The notes beneath the pieces were generated by a model. That model made no database searches. It saw nothing but the letters and a program-made list of their open reading frames with translations, and had not been told where the DNA came from. 64,000 nt of DNA from Flavobacterium araucananum (GTDB lineage: Bacteria > Bacteroidota > Bacteroidia > Flavobacteriales > Flavobacteriaceae): contig NZ_MUGS01000006.1 of NCBI RefSeq assembly GCF_002222055.1, positions 148,701 through 212,700 of the forward strand, written 5' to 3'. Made by a program: the position numbers and the translations under genes. This document shows, piece by piece, positions 35,529-44,900 of the stretch (position 1 is the stretch's first letter; every line of letters starts with the position of its first letter).

Positions 35529-37880
35529 TTATCTTTTTAAGCTAAAATGACCTTTTACAGTTCTGCCATTTACAAATTGCAGCGTAAACCAATAATCATC
35601 TGCGGGTAATTGCTGACTGTTAAAAACACCATTCCATCCTGTGCTGTTCTGATCCATTTGTTTTAGTAATTTTCCGTAACGATCAAAAATAGAGACCTTA
35701 TAATCCGGAAGTTGGTCAATGTTTTCAATAAACCATAAATCATTGAATCCATCTCCGTTAGGTGTAAAAAATCTAGGGTAATCTAAAACATATAAAAGAA
35801 AGGAATTAGATAATCCACAACCATTTTTATCTCTGGCAATTGCATTATATATTCCTGCTTTTACACCAGAAAATAAAGGATTGTCCTGAAATGTTTCTCC
35901 GTTTAGTGAAAATTCATAGTTTCCAACTCCGGAATATTTTATTAAAACCGAATTGTCTATTCCGGAAAAATCTTTTACAACAGCATCTGTTATCAAAGCA
36001 GGTTCAGATAAAACCACTTTAAATTTTTTCGTTTTTTCGCAGCCGTTTGCATCTTTTACCTTTACTGCATAATCTCCTGCTGAATTTACTGTTATAGCAT
36101 TATCTGTACCTCCTGTATTCCATACATAACCTGCAAAACCCGTAGCAACACTTAAACTAATTTGATCACCTTTGCATAAATATTCTTGTTCGTCTTCGAA
36201 ATTAGGAGGATCAAAAGTATTTACAACAAGAGTAATTGGTGTTATATCAAAACAATCAGCTCCATTGGTAGCTTTGGCATAAATAATTTGGCTAAAAGGG
36301 GTTGTGTTTTTAAAGATATTGGGTACTGCATTGGCATCATTCAAAGCGTCATTGGCATTTAGATAATACGTAAAAACCAGCCCGGCAGGTAATCCTGTTG
36401 CAAGTTGTGGAGATACTGCAGCACTTAGATCAAATTGATAAAAGCCATCCTGCTTATCGTCTCCATCACAAGTTGCAATTGGATTTTGGTCTGCAATTTT
36501 TGCATTTGAAACCTTTAAGGTTACTTCGACCGTTTTTACACATCCGTATTGATTTTCAATTCTGGCATAAACAATTTGCCCAGAAGTTTTATTAGTATAT
36601 TTTTCAGGATTTAAAATAGGATTTGTTTTTGCTTGGGCATCAGTCAACGATTCATAATATCCTTTGTTTAATGTAGATGAAACATTGTTTTTTATAATAT
36701 TATCTACTTTTGTCAAATTAAAAACTGTAATACCATCTGTATCATCATCACATTGTAATAAAGAAGTATTGGTAGAGAGGATTTCTCCGGCATATTCAAT
36801 TTTAATTTGTCCTGTCGATACACACGTTGTACCAATTAATGTTGCTTCGACTTTATAATTTCCTGTCGCTGTAACATTATAAGTAGCGCCGGTTTGTAAA
36901 GGCGTTATTTCGACATAATTATTAGAGGCGTCCTGCTTAAACCATTTAAAACTATATTGCGCATTGCTTAATTGTGTATCCAGCGTTACGGTTTCTCCAA
37001 AACAGGCAGGATTATTATTAGCAATCGTTTTATCTGCCCCAAAATTTATTGTAGATACAAAACTTCCGGCTTCTATAAAAACAGCCGAGTTGTATTGCCC
37101 TGTTTGATCATCTGCAATGACCAATTTTAGATGATAGGTTTTATTTGGAATTACCTGAGTATGAGCGTTCATTACCACAGTTTGTCCTGCATAATTTATG
37201 GGGCTGTTCTTTGTATTATAACCCTCAAAAAATTCCTCATTTATAGCAGGGCATTGAATTGTAACGCCATTTACTATGACCGGACTAATCAGACTATGTA
37301 CCGTAGTCGATGCAACAGGTGTATTTGTATTGGGTAAAACAGCTAAGTTTTTATACTCGTCTGTGGTATTTGCTTCTTTTATTAAAAAAGCAAATCCATC
37401 AGAGAAGTCACAAGGAAAATAAGTTTGATATTCATTAGAAGCAAAAATGTAGTTAAAACTAATAGAGTTTGTCAAGGCTACAAAATCAAACTCTAAAACA
37501 GTTGCCTGAGTACTTTCGCTATTATTTAATGCCTTATTTAAATCAGTATCGCCCAACCATTTGCTATTAGAATATCCTTCAGAGTTTGTTTGGTCATAAG
37601 GACCCTGAGCATGTTTGCTTGGGGCTGTACTTAAAACGATACCACCCGAAAACGGAAAACTACTTGTTCCGGAATTAAAATAAGCATAACTCTGTCCTGT
37701 ATTAGCAGGGTTTCCAGATGCCTTAACAGTTCCTATGTCGATACAGGAACTGTTTATTAAAATGTTTTTGACTAACTCTTCGGGTGTTTTAGAGGCATCT
37801 ACAGCAATATTTTGTGCCCTCATCTTTGCAGATACGGAACACATTAATATGACAAACAAAAAAACTTTACAATAATTCAT
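35529..37880 (-). CDS. T9SS type B cell-surface protein with choice-of-anchor L domain
   Basis: 783 residues. Signal peptide ends AKMRAQ. About 22-270 matches the choice-of-anchor L pattern (LINSSCIDIGTVKASGNP, SGGIVLSTAPSKHAQGP, NSISFNYIFASNEYQTYFP). Several Ig-like/PKD-like segments follow. The end (about 700-783) is a gliding-motility-type C-terminal domain: FFTPNGDGFNDLWFIENI, VSIFDRYGKLLKQM, GWNGVFNSQQLPADDYWF and final GHFSLKR. This would be exported by the type IX system and fixed at the surface. Possible adhesin; ligand unknown. Confidence 0.9.
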   Translation of the reverse strand: MNYCKVFLFVILMCSVSAKMRAQNIAVDASKTPEELVKNILINSSCIDIGTVKASGNPANTGQSYAYFNSGTSSFPFSGGIVLSTAPSKHAQGPYDQTNSEGYSNSKWLGDTDLNKALNNSESTQATVLEFDFVALTNSISFNYIFASNEYQTYFPCDFSDGFAFLIKEANTTDEYKNLAVLPNTNTPVASTTVHSLISPVIVNGVTIQCPAINEEFFEGYNTKNSPINYAGQTVVMNAHTQVIPNKTYHLKLVIADDQTGQYNSAVFIEAGSFVSTINFGADKTIANNNPACFGETVTLDTQLSNAQYSFKWFKQDASNNYVEITPLQTGATYNVTATGNYKVEATLIGTTCVSTGQIKIEYAGEILSTNTSLLQCDDDTDGITVFNLTKVDNIIKNNVSSTLNKGYYESLTDAQAKTNPILNPEKYTNKTSGQIVYARIENQYGCVKTVEVTLKVSNAKIADQNPIATCDGDDKQDGFYQFDLSAAVSPQLATGLPAGLVFTYYLNANDALNDANAVPNIFKNTTPFSQIIYAKATNGADCFDITPITLVVNTFDPPNFEDEQEYLCKGDQISLSVATGFAGYVWNTGGTDNAITVNSAGDYAVKVKDANGCEKTKKFKVVLSEPALITDAVVKDFSGIDNSVLIKYSGVGNYEFSLNGETFQDNPLFSGVKAGIYNAIARDKNGCGLSNSFLLYVLDYPRFFTPNGDGFNDLWFIENIDQLPDYKVSIFDRYGKLLKQMDQNSTGWNGVFNSQQLPADDYWFTLQFVNGRTVKGHFSLKR

Positions 37881-37895
37881 AGTCCAACAAATATA

Positions 37896-38732
37896 CTATA
37901 AATCTCTATTTTTTAATAGTTTGTAAGAAAAGTATATAAACAAAAATGTCCAGACTAAAACGATAAGAATAGACAGGTAATGTACACCATAATCTTTAGT
38001 GTTTTCAACGCCTATTTGAGTACCGATACTTTTTATAACCGATAGTCTTGTAAAAGGTTCAATGATTAAATTTGACATTGCCTCTAAAGGGAAAAATTGT
38101 GTAATATAACTGCCGGTATTGCTATTTGGAAAAATTTTAAAGACCAATATTCCTTTTAGAATGCCTTCAAAAATGCTCCATACCAAAAGAAATCCAAGTG
38201 CAAAAGCAGAACGTTTTACCAAAATGCCTAAAAATAAACAGAAAGAAAAGAACCCTGTTAATTTTATAAAAAATGCCAAAAGATAGTCGAGATCCATAAA
38301 GACAACATCGAGCTCTGTATAAGACGAAAAAGAGTAGCCTAAAAGTAAAGTCATTACAAAAACAAAAATAGTAGAGCATAAAGAGAACAGCACAACCGTT
38401 AAGAATTTGGACAGGATAAATTCTTTTTTGCTTAAGCCGTCTATTAAATTTTGTTTTAATGTGCCATAACTATATTCGTTTGCCATCATGGAAACGATTA
38501 CTATTGCCAGAAAGAATTTAAGCCAGGCAGCAACATAAGTATTAAAATGCCAGATATAAGGGAAATTGAAAATACCCATTTCGGCGAGATGAAATTTAAA
38601 TACTCCTACATCAAATTTTATCGAAGCAATTAATGCAATGAAAGAAAGTAAAATAAAGTAGGTTAAAGTAAGGACACGACTGGCTTTGTTTTTCCAGATT
38701 TTTTGCAATTCTATAGCTATAAGTCTGTTCAT
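37896..38732 (-). CDS. ABC-2 type transporter permease
   Basis: 278 residues with six hydrophobic helices (first at about 20-37, last at about 250-270) and the start MNRLIAIELQKIWKNKASRV, which is usual for permeases of the Nat/CcmB-like ABC-2 group. It lies 3 bp after the ATPase gene, forming a two-gene exporter. The large loop holds NEYSYGTLKQNLIDGLSKKEF, the conserved motif of the family. Substrate unknown. Confidence 0.88.
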   Translation of the reverse strand: MNRLIAIELQKIWKNKASRVLTLTYFILLSFIALIASIKFDVGVFKFHLAEMGIFNFPYIWHFNTYVAAWLKFFLAIVIVSMMANEYSYGTLKQNLIDGLSKKEFILSKFLTVVLFSLCSTIFVFVMTLLLGYSFSSYTELDVVFMDLDYLLAFFIKLTGFFSFCLFLGILVKRSAFALGFLLVWSIFEGILKGILVFKIFPNSNTGSYITQFFPLEAMSNLIIEPFTRLSVIKSIGTQIGVENTKDYGVHYLSILIVLVWTFLFIYFSYKLLKNRDL

Positions 38733-38735
38733 GGT

Positions 38736-39647
38736 TTAGTTGTTTTGGGTAGTGGCGTTTTTGGTTAATTCTAAAAATTGAGCTTCTAAACTGTTTTTAC
38801 GTTTTACTAAATGACTTAACGTAATGTTCTTAGAAAATAAAAACTGATTTAGTTCTGATGCCGATAGATCTGATTTTAAGTAAACCAAAATTTTGCCATC
38901 TTCTTCAGAAATTCTTTCTATTGCCGAATGTCCTGCCAGAACATTTTTTAGTATTGCATTGTCATCTGCCATAACTTCAAAAAAGCCTTCATTTGCAGAC
39001 ATAGCATCTACTGAACCGGAATAAAGAATTTCGCCTTTGCGTAAAACAATGACATGCGAACAGACTTTTTCGACTTCATCTAACAGGTGCGATGCCAAAA
39101 GAATAGTCGTTCCCTGTGAAGCAATTTTTCTGATAATATCTCGAATTTGATGAATTCCCTGTGGATCTAAACCGTTGGTAGGCTCATCTAAAATTAAAAT
39201 TTCAGGATCGTTTAAAAGTGCCGAAGCAATAGCCAAACGTTGTTTCATCCCTAATGAAAAAGTGCTGAACTTGCTGTCTTTTCTTTCGGTTAAGCCTACT
39301 AAATCAAGTTTTTCGTTGATTTTAGAATAATTGATGCTTTTTATTTTACACACCAGTTTCAGGTTTTCTTCAGCCGTCATGTACGGGTAAAAGTTAGGAC
39401 GTTCTATGATTGCACCAACTTTTTTTAAGGCTTCATGAGTCTGAACTTTTCCTCCAAACCAGCTGTAGTTTCCTGATGTACGGTTTACAACATTGAGGAC
39501 AATGCCTAAAGTAGTCGATTTTCCGCTTCCGTTAGGACCTAAAATGCCATAAACACGGCCTTTTTGTATTTCAAAAGAAACATTTTTTAAGGCTTGAATT
39601 CGCCCGTATCTTTTGTGAAGATTTTCAATAGTAAGTATGGTTTCCAA
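38736..39647 (-). CDS. ABC transporter ATP-binding protein
   Basis: 303 residues. Walker A GPNGSGKST (38-46), signature FSLGMKQR, Walker B LILDEPTNGLDPQ and the switch His in LLASHLLDEVE are all present. The C-terminal extension (about 215-303) is of the type found in bacitracin/Nat-like exporters. It pairs with the permease 3 bp downstream. Possibly antibiotic or peptide efflux, by family analogy only. Confidence 0.93.
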   Translation of the reverse strand: METILTIENLHKRYGRIQALKNVSFEIQKGRVYGILGPNGSGKSTTLGIVLNVVNRTSGNYSWFGGKVQTHEALKKVGAIIERPNFYPYMTAEENLKLVCKIKSINYSKINEKLDLVGLTERKDSKFSTFSLGMKQRLAIASALLNDPEILILDEPTNGLDPQGIHQIRDIIRKIASQGTTILLASHLLDEVEKVCSHVIVLRKGEILYSGSVDAMSANEGFFEVMADDNAILKNVLAGHSAIERISEEDGKILVYLKSDLSASELNQFLFSKNITLSHLVKRKNSLEAQFLELTKNATTQNN

Positions 39648-39716
39648 ATTTATTCGGTTTTAGTTTTTAGTATGACGATTCAACTTGTTTATTGTTACGT
39701 TAAATTTTATTTAATG

Positions 39717-39724
39717 TAAATTTG
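39717..39724 (+). promoter_or_regulatory. -7 element for gene at 39742
   Basis: TAAATTTG matches TAnnTTTG; a TTG (39692-39694) lies 22 bp upstream. The start codon is 17 bp downstream, implying a very short leader. Confidence 0.6.
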
Positions 39725-39741
39725 TACTAAAGATATTCAAA

Positions 39742-40794
39742 ATGAGCGAACCTTTAATGGTTTTAAAAAAACCATCGTACCCTTTATTACCCTCCCTTTT
39801 GAGCTATCTGGAGCGATATGAGCGTATCTCAAAAGTATCTGTGTTCTATGATGATTTATTACGGTTTTCAGGTTCTGTAAATGTATATGATAAAAATGAA
39901 ACCGATACTTTATGGATTAGGGTTTATTATGGCGAATTTGAAAGGAATGAAATCGACCTAAACCTAAAAAAAATCTATTCGCTTTTGCACTCTGATGGAA
40001 ATAGCGAGATTATTCAGTTTCTAAATGTTGATGCAATTGACTATTGTACTTTTGGAAACTCGAAACCTTTTCGAATCAAAGTCCGTAATATCCTCAATGA
40101 TAACTACGTTCATTTTTATATTAAAAAAGCAGATGCTTCGCGAATCTACGGATTGGAATTGGAAGATATTCTTTCGCCGGATAAGATTAACTTTCTGGTC
40201 TATAAAGACACTTTGATCGAAGAACATATTATAGGGATTCCTGGTGATGTTTTTATGGATACTTTGTTGCATAATTGTACCGAGACAGAAAAATCTCAAA
40301 TTGCAAAAGAGTTCGTAAAATTTAATGAGCGCTGCATGATCAGACTTTTGGGCGATATGCGCGCTTATAATTATGTAATTGTGCCTATTCATGATTTTGA
40401 TCAGGTGGTTTATAAAATACGACCAATAGATTTTGACCAACAATGTTACGAAGGGAATTTTAAAGTTTATCGACCACAGTTTTTCAAAGAAAACTACCCG
40501 ATGATTCAATTGATTAAGGAAAAATTAGAAGATAGGTCTATTATCCAGTATAAAGATGAAGAAAGGGCAATTTTGGCTAAGCGTATACATTCTGCCGAAA
40601 ACAGAATTAAAAAGTTATTGAATATAATGTGTCATGATACCATTTCGACAGAAGAACATTTAAATCAACTAAAAATGGAATTGTACCGTTATACAAATGA
40701 TATGAAGTTTAAAAATGCCAGATCGATGGGACATATCATGTTTGCGGCATTTGAATTTATAACACGCAACTTTAAAAACACAAATTTAATCTAG
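39742..40794 (+). CDS. Uncharacterised protein with kinase-like (APH-type) motifs
   Basis: 350 residues, soluble, no signal. Not a recognised named family. Two stretches look like the active site of aminoglycoside/choline-kinase-fold enzymes. LLGDMRAYNYVIV (202-214) has Asp205 and Asn210 five apart, as in the catalytic HGDxHxxN loop. RPIDFDQQ (227-234) resembles the metal-binding IDF(D/E) motif. A preceding KINFLVYKDTLIEEHIIGIPG (148-168) could be the beta strand and hinge. The usual His before Gly-Asp is Leu here. The C-terminus is helical. Divergent from the ABC exporter. Confidence 0.6.
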   Translation: MSEPLMVLKKPSYPLLPSLLSYLERYERISKVSVFYDDLLRFSGSVNVYDKNETDTLWIRVYYGEFERNEIDLNLKKIYSLLHSDGNSEIIQFLNVDAIDYCTFGNSKPFRIKVRNILNDNYVHFYIKKADASRIYGLELEDILSPDKINFLVYKDTLIEEHIIGIPGDVFMDTLLHNCTETEKSQIAKEFVKFNERCMIRLLGDMRAYNYVIVPIHDFDQVVYKIRPIDFDQQCYEGNFKVYRPQFFKENYPMIQLIKEKLEDRSIIQYKDEERAILAKRIHSAENRIKKLLNIMCHDTISTEEHLNQLKMELYRYTNDMKFKNARSMGHIMFAAFEFITRNFKNTNLI

Positions 40795-40795
40795 T

Positions 40796-40890
40796 TTTTA
40801 GCCACAGATTGCACAGATTAAAGAGATTTCTTTTTTAAGAATTTAACTTTGATAAAATCATTTTTAATCATTTAATGTGCGGCTAAAAAA
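40796..40890. repeat. Imperfect inverted repeat TAGCCACAGATT... / ...GTGCGGCTA
   Basis: TTTTTAGCCACAGATTGCAC (from 40796) is mirrored by AATGTGCGGCTAAAAA (40873-40889), with GATTAAAGAGATTT words between. It belongs to the same style as 21314-21548 and fills the 112-bp gap between two plus-strand genes. Confidence 0.6.
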
Positions 40891-40906
40891 ATAAAAAAAT
40901 AATCTT

Positions 40907-41770
40907 ATGAAAAAGTTTTTTTTACTAGGCGTTTCTATTGCTTTATTGGCTTGTCAGGAACAATCAAATACTGATTTTAAGACTCTTTATTCACTTCCCA
41001 AAAAGTTAAAAGAGGTTTCCGGAATTACTTATTTTCCAGAAACCAACCTGATATATACTTTAGAAGACAGCGGAAACAAAAATGCAATTTATGCCATAAA
41101 CGCACAAGGAAAACTGACCAAAACAATTACAATTACAAATGCTACAAACGTAGATTGGGAAGATATTACCAAGGATAAAAGTGGAAATATCTATATTGGG
41201 GATTTTGGAAACAACGATAATGAGCGTAAAGATTTGTGTATTTATAAGGTTAATAAAAACCAATTGAATAAAGATCTGGCTGTAGCCGAGTATAAAATAT
41301 CATTTTCATATCCGGAACAAACAGAATTTCCACCCAAAAAAAAGGAATTGTTTTATGATGTAGAAGGTTTTTTTGAACACGGAAATTACTTTTACCTGTT
41401 TACGAAAAACAGAAGCAAAAACTTTGACGGCACAGCATTTATTTATAAAATATTAAATGCGCCCGGAACCCAAAAAGCAACTAAAATTGGAGAATTTAAA
41501 ACCTGCAATAACTACAATCATTGTGTGCTAACCGGAGCAACGATAAGTCCGGATGGTAAAAAAGTAGTTTTACTAAGCCACGATAAAATAGTTTTGTTTA
41601 AAGGATATAAAGGCGATTTGTTTAATAAAGGCTCTCAAACCGAAATTATGTTAAATCACTTTTCTCAAAAAGAAGCCATCGTTTTTAAAGATAATAATAC
41701 GTTACTAATTGCCGACGAAAAAACAAACAAAGCAATAGGAGGTAAGGTTTATGAGTTTAAACTAAAGTAA
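40907..41770 (+). CDS. SdiA-regulated/propeller-like lipoprotein
   Basis: 287 residues. Lipoprotein signal MKKFFLLGVSIALLAC (Cys16). The body shows repeated strands typical of beta-propellers: LKEVSGITYFPETNLIYTLEDSG, WEDITKDKSGNIYIGDFGNN, FYDVEGFFEHGNYFYLFTKN and LTGATISPDGKKVVLLSH, with conserved E, D and N residues at loop tips. This fits the SdiA-regulated/esterase-like-of-phytase type. Function is not established; a phosphoesterase-like role is possible from the DVEGF pattern. Convergent with the large gene at 41923. Confidence 0.65.
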   Translation: MKKFFLLGVSIALLACQEQSNTDFKTLYSLPKKLKEVSGITYFPETNLIYTLEDSGNKNAIYAINAQGKLTKTITITNATNVDWEDITKDKSGNIYIGDFGNNDNERKDLCIYKVNKNQLNKDLAVAEYKISFSYPEQTEFPPKKKELFYDVEGFFEHGNYFYLFTKNRSKNFDGTAFIYKILNAPGTQKATKIGEFKTCNNYNHCVLTGATISPDGKKVVLLSHDKIVLFKGYKGDLFNKGSQTEIMLNHFSQKEAIVFKDNNTLLIADEKTNKAIGGKVYEFKLK

Positions 41771-41922
41771 AAAAAGGTACTGAGTTGCTAAGTAACTAAG
41801 ACTTCAAAAAAGGTTGCCACGAATTTCACAAATTTATACCAATTAATAATTCGTGTAAATTTGTGAAATTCGTGGCAAAAAAAACTTAGAATCTCAGGAA
41901 CTTAGTACCTCGGGACCTTTTT
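41771..41922. repeat. Nested palindrome between convergent genes
   Basis: The whole gap between two converging stop codons is palindromic. The inner arms 41814-41836 and 41856-41878 are perfect inverses (23 bp; core GCCACGAATTTCACAAATTT), with a 19-base loop. The outer arms AAAAAGGTACTGAG (41771-41784) and CTCGGGACCTTTTT (41909-41922) match 12 of 14. It could work as a two-way terminator. Confidence 0.85.
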
Positions 41923-44900
41923 CTAAAAACTATAAGCAGCTCCAAAAATTACCCTTCCTTCTTCATCAGGAGATTTAAAATAAGAGATTCTGGCTGTTAG
42001 AACATTGATAGCATTCAGCCAAAGTCCACCACCATAATCCTGATGCCATTTTTTAGAACTTTCGCCATCAAGCCAGATTCTGCCATAATCAAAACCACCT
42101 AAGATTCCGTAAGTCAAAGGAGCAATTGTTTTTTGTATTTTACCAATGGTTAAACGTAAATCACTGCTTTGAGAGAAGTACGAACTTCCCAGAAAACGCT
42201 CATTTCTATAACCACGCAAATCAGTATCGCCACCCAAAGTAGCACCTTGATAAAATTCGTAATTATTGTTCAGGATTGCTTTTCCTTTAAACAGAGTTGC
42301 TAATACCAATTTTCCGTTATGATCAATTTTATGAGTAAAACCCAGTAAACTTTCGATAGTCGGAAAGTTTTGTTTCGTGTCATTCAGGTTTGTCATCCAG
42401 GTTAGAGAAGCCATAAAAGCAATTCCTAATGTAGGTTTTGCGGCAAAATCTGCATTCTTAAAAAGATATTTAAGCTTAGCCCCACCATAAACCTGACTGT
42501 CAAAAACAGTAGGATTTATAATATTGGGTAAATCAATAAATCGATTGGCAGTTTCTTCGACCCTCATTTGTTGCAACATAGGCTGGAAACTAAATTCGCT
42601 CCCATAACGCCCTACATGCCTAATTGCTCCGGCAACATTAAATTTTTGAATACGAACACGGTTATAATCCATTCCAAACGCATCCGTATTATTTGCGGTT
42701 TCATTTCCGTACCCAAAATAATTTATGGCAAAATTTGGCGTCGTATATTGCGATTCTACATCAATAACCCATTTACCCAGTAACCCCGGAAAATGTGCCA
42801 CATAGTTAAACTCTAAACCACCGGTCGCAAAGTAATAGAACGCATTTAAAACATGTCTTTGTGTATAAGGATTCTGTTTGAAATTGTTTACCGTATAGTT
42901 TAAATTAACACCTACTTTTACACCGTCATCAGGATTAAAACCTATGTTTGGGAGTCCTGATACAACATTGTATTTCGGTTTTTCATAATTATATAGGTTT
43001 ACATCATAATCATCCGTTAATTCTGTTCTTGTTTTAGAATCCAGATTATAAGTATTTTCTTTTGATTTGAAATCGTAAACAATAACTCTTTTCCCGTTTT
43101 CGATGTTATAAGTGTCATTATTTTGACCACCAATAAGACGAATTTTTATTTTCGATTTCTGATTGCCTGTTACCTGAAAAACATCATTGTCATCTAGACC
43201 ATAAATCCAGAGATTTTTAGTTTTCGAATCACTTATTTTTTTAGTGTAAACAAGTTCATCACCTTCTTTTTTAACTCTTAATACCTGAATTTCGATGCTT
43301 TTTTTCGCATTATGATTGATGATAAACTTATCTTTTTTATCTGTTCCTGCAATCATTACCGTATGGCTTAAAACATCAAAGTATCTTGAGGCATATTTTT
43401 GAAGTTCCTTTTTTCTGTTTTTTAATTTTCGCTTGATGTCTTCAATCGTTTCATCCTGCACTTCTTTTGGTAAGCCTTTAAAAGCATTATCAATATCTGT
43501 ATCGGATAAATTTTCCTGTATGTATTTAGCCTGAGCCAACCAGTCTTTTTCTTCTGTCGTTTTTAAGAAAGCCAAATCCATTGGGTAAGGTTCTCTGTTG
43601 ATCCATTTTACATTATCAATTTCATTTTTAAAACTACGCATGTGGCGCAATGCAGGAATATTCATCAAGAGCGAAAGTAATGTTCCGTCGTATTTCGAAA
43701 AAGCCTGATCGCGATCACGGGGAATAGGAATGTAAGTAACTTTGCCATCTTTTTTGTGTTCTGCCCAACGCCATTGATCGCTATGTCTGTCCCAGTCGCC
43801 AATAAGCATATCAAATAAACGTGCTTTTATATATTCATTTTGGTCAACAGCATATTTTTCGTCCTTATGAAGATTTTTCATCATGTCTTCGGTACTGATA
43901 ATATTGGTTGGATTTCCAAAATTTTTGCCATCCAAATGATTATCAGCCGGCCTTTCTTCGACCATATACAATTGGTCTCCAAAATTTGAATTAAATTCTT
44001 TAAGACCATTTTGTTTCGGAATATAGTATAAAACAGGATTTGTGTGAGCAAGACCAATTTTGTCTGCCATATCTCCAATTACAAAAGGAGTATAAGGGTG
44101 CGAAGTGGTATAAAAGTCTAATAAAAAGTTTTCAGCATACGTATCTTCAAAATCATTTACAACATATTGATCTTTAAAAGCAACAGATTGCAAAAATACT
44201 GTGGCACTTTTTTTCAAGGCACGAAGTACATATTCTCTACCTTTAGGATCTGACATTCTTAACGATACAGATTGATGTCCGCCACCTTCACGAATAGGTT
44301 TTAGACCACCCATTAAGGTGTCTAAAGTTGCTGTCCTGGCTTCAATAGGCAAACTATAATATTTTCTGTAATGATTGCCAAATAAAAATTTATGAACCAA
44401 ACTTTTCTGGGTCATTTTTTCAGAATAGATTGATGTAGTAACAGTTGCAGGGAATTTATTGTCTACAGTTGCAGCCCAGTTAATTTCTTTGGCTTTTATA
44501 ATTTCATGCTCAAAAAGTAGTTTTTCCTTGTTATTTTCATTTCCAAAAAATGAAACTTTTGTATCCCCGCTTTTAAAAATTGTTAATGTTGCATACCCAT
44601 TTCCTCCATACGAAAATTCGGTTGGATTAATTGCTCTGGCGGCTTCAGACTTTGATCCTGCACCACTTATAATTTGCTTGATATTCTCTTTATTCACGTA
44701 TTGCAAATTATGGTCATGCCCGGAAACTACAATTACATTTTTCTGTTTTTGCAAAAGTGTTTTAATACGCTTTGCATAAATAGTATATTGTTTGTTTTGA
44801 ATATCCTGCGGGCTTACGCCGGATGTTTTTCGCAATAAATTGATAAAAGAACCAATTACAGGCAAAGGTATTTTCTGTTCTAAAGGGAATAATTGTTTTT

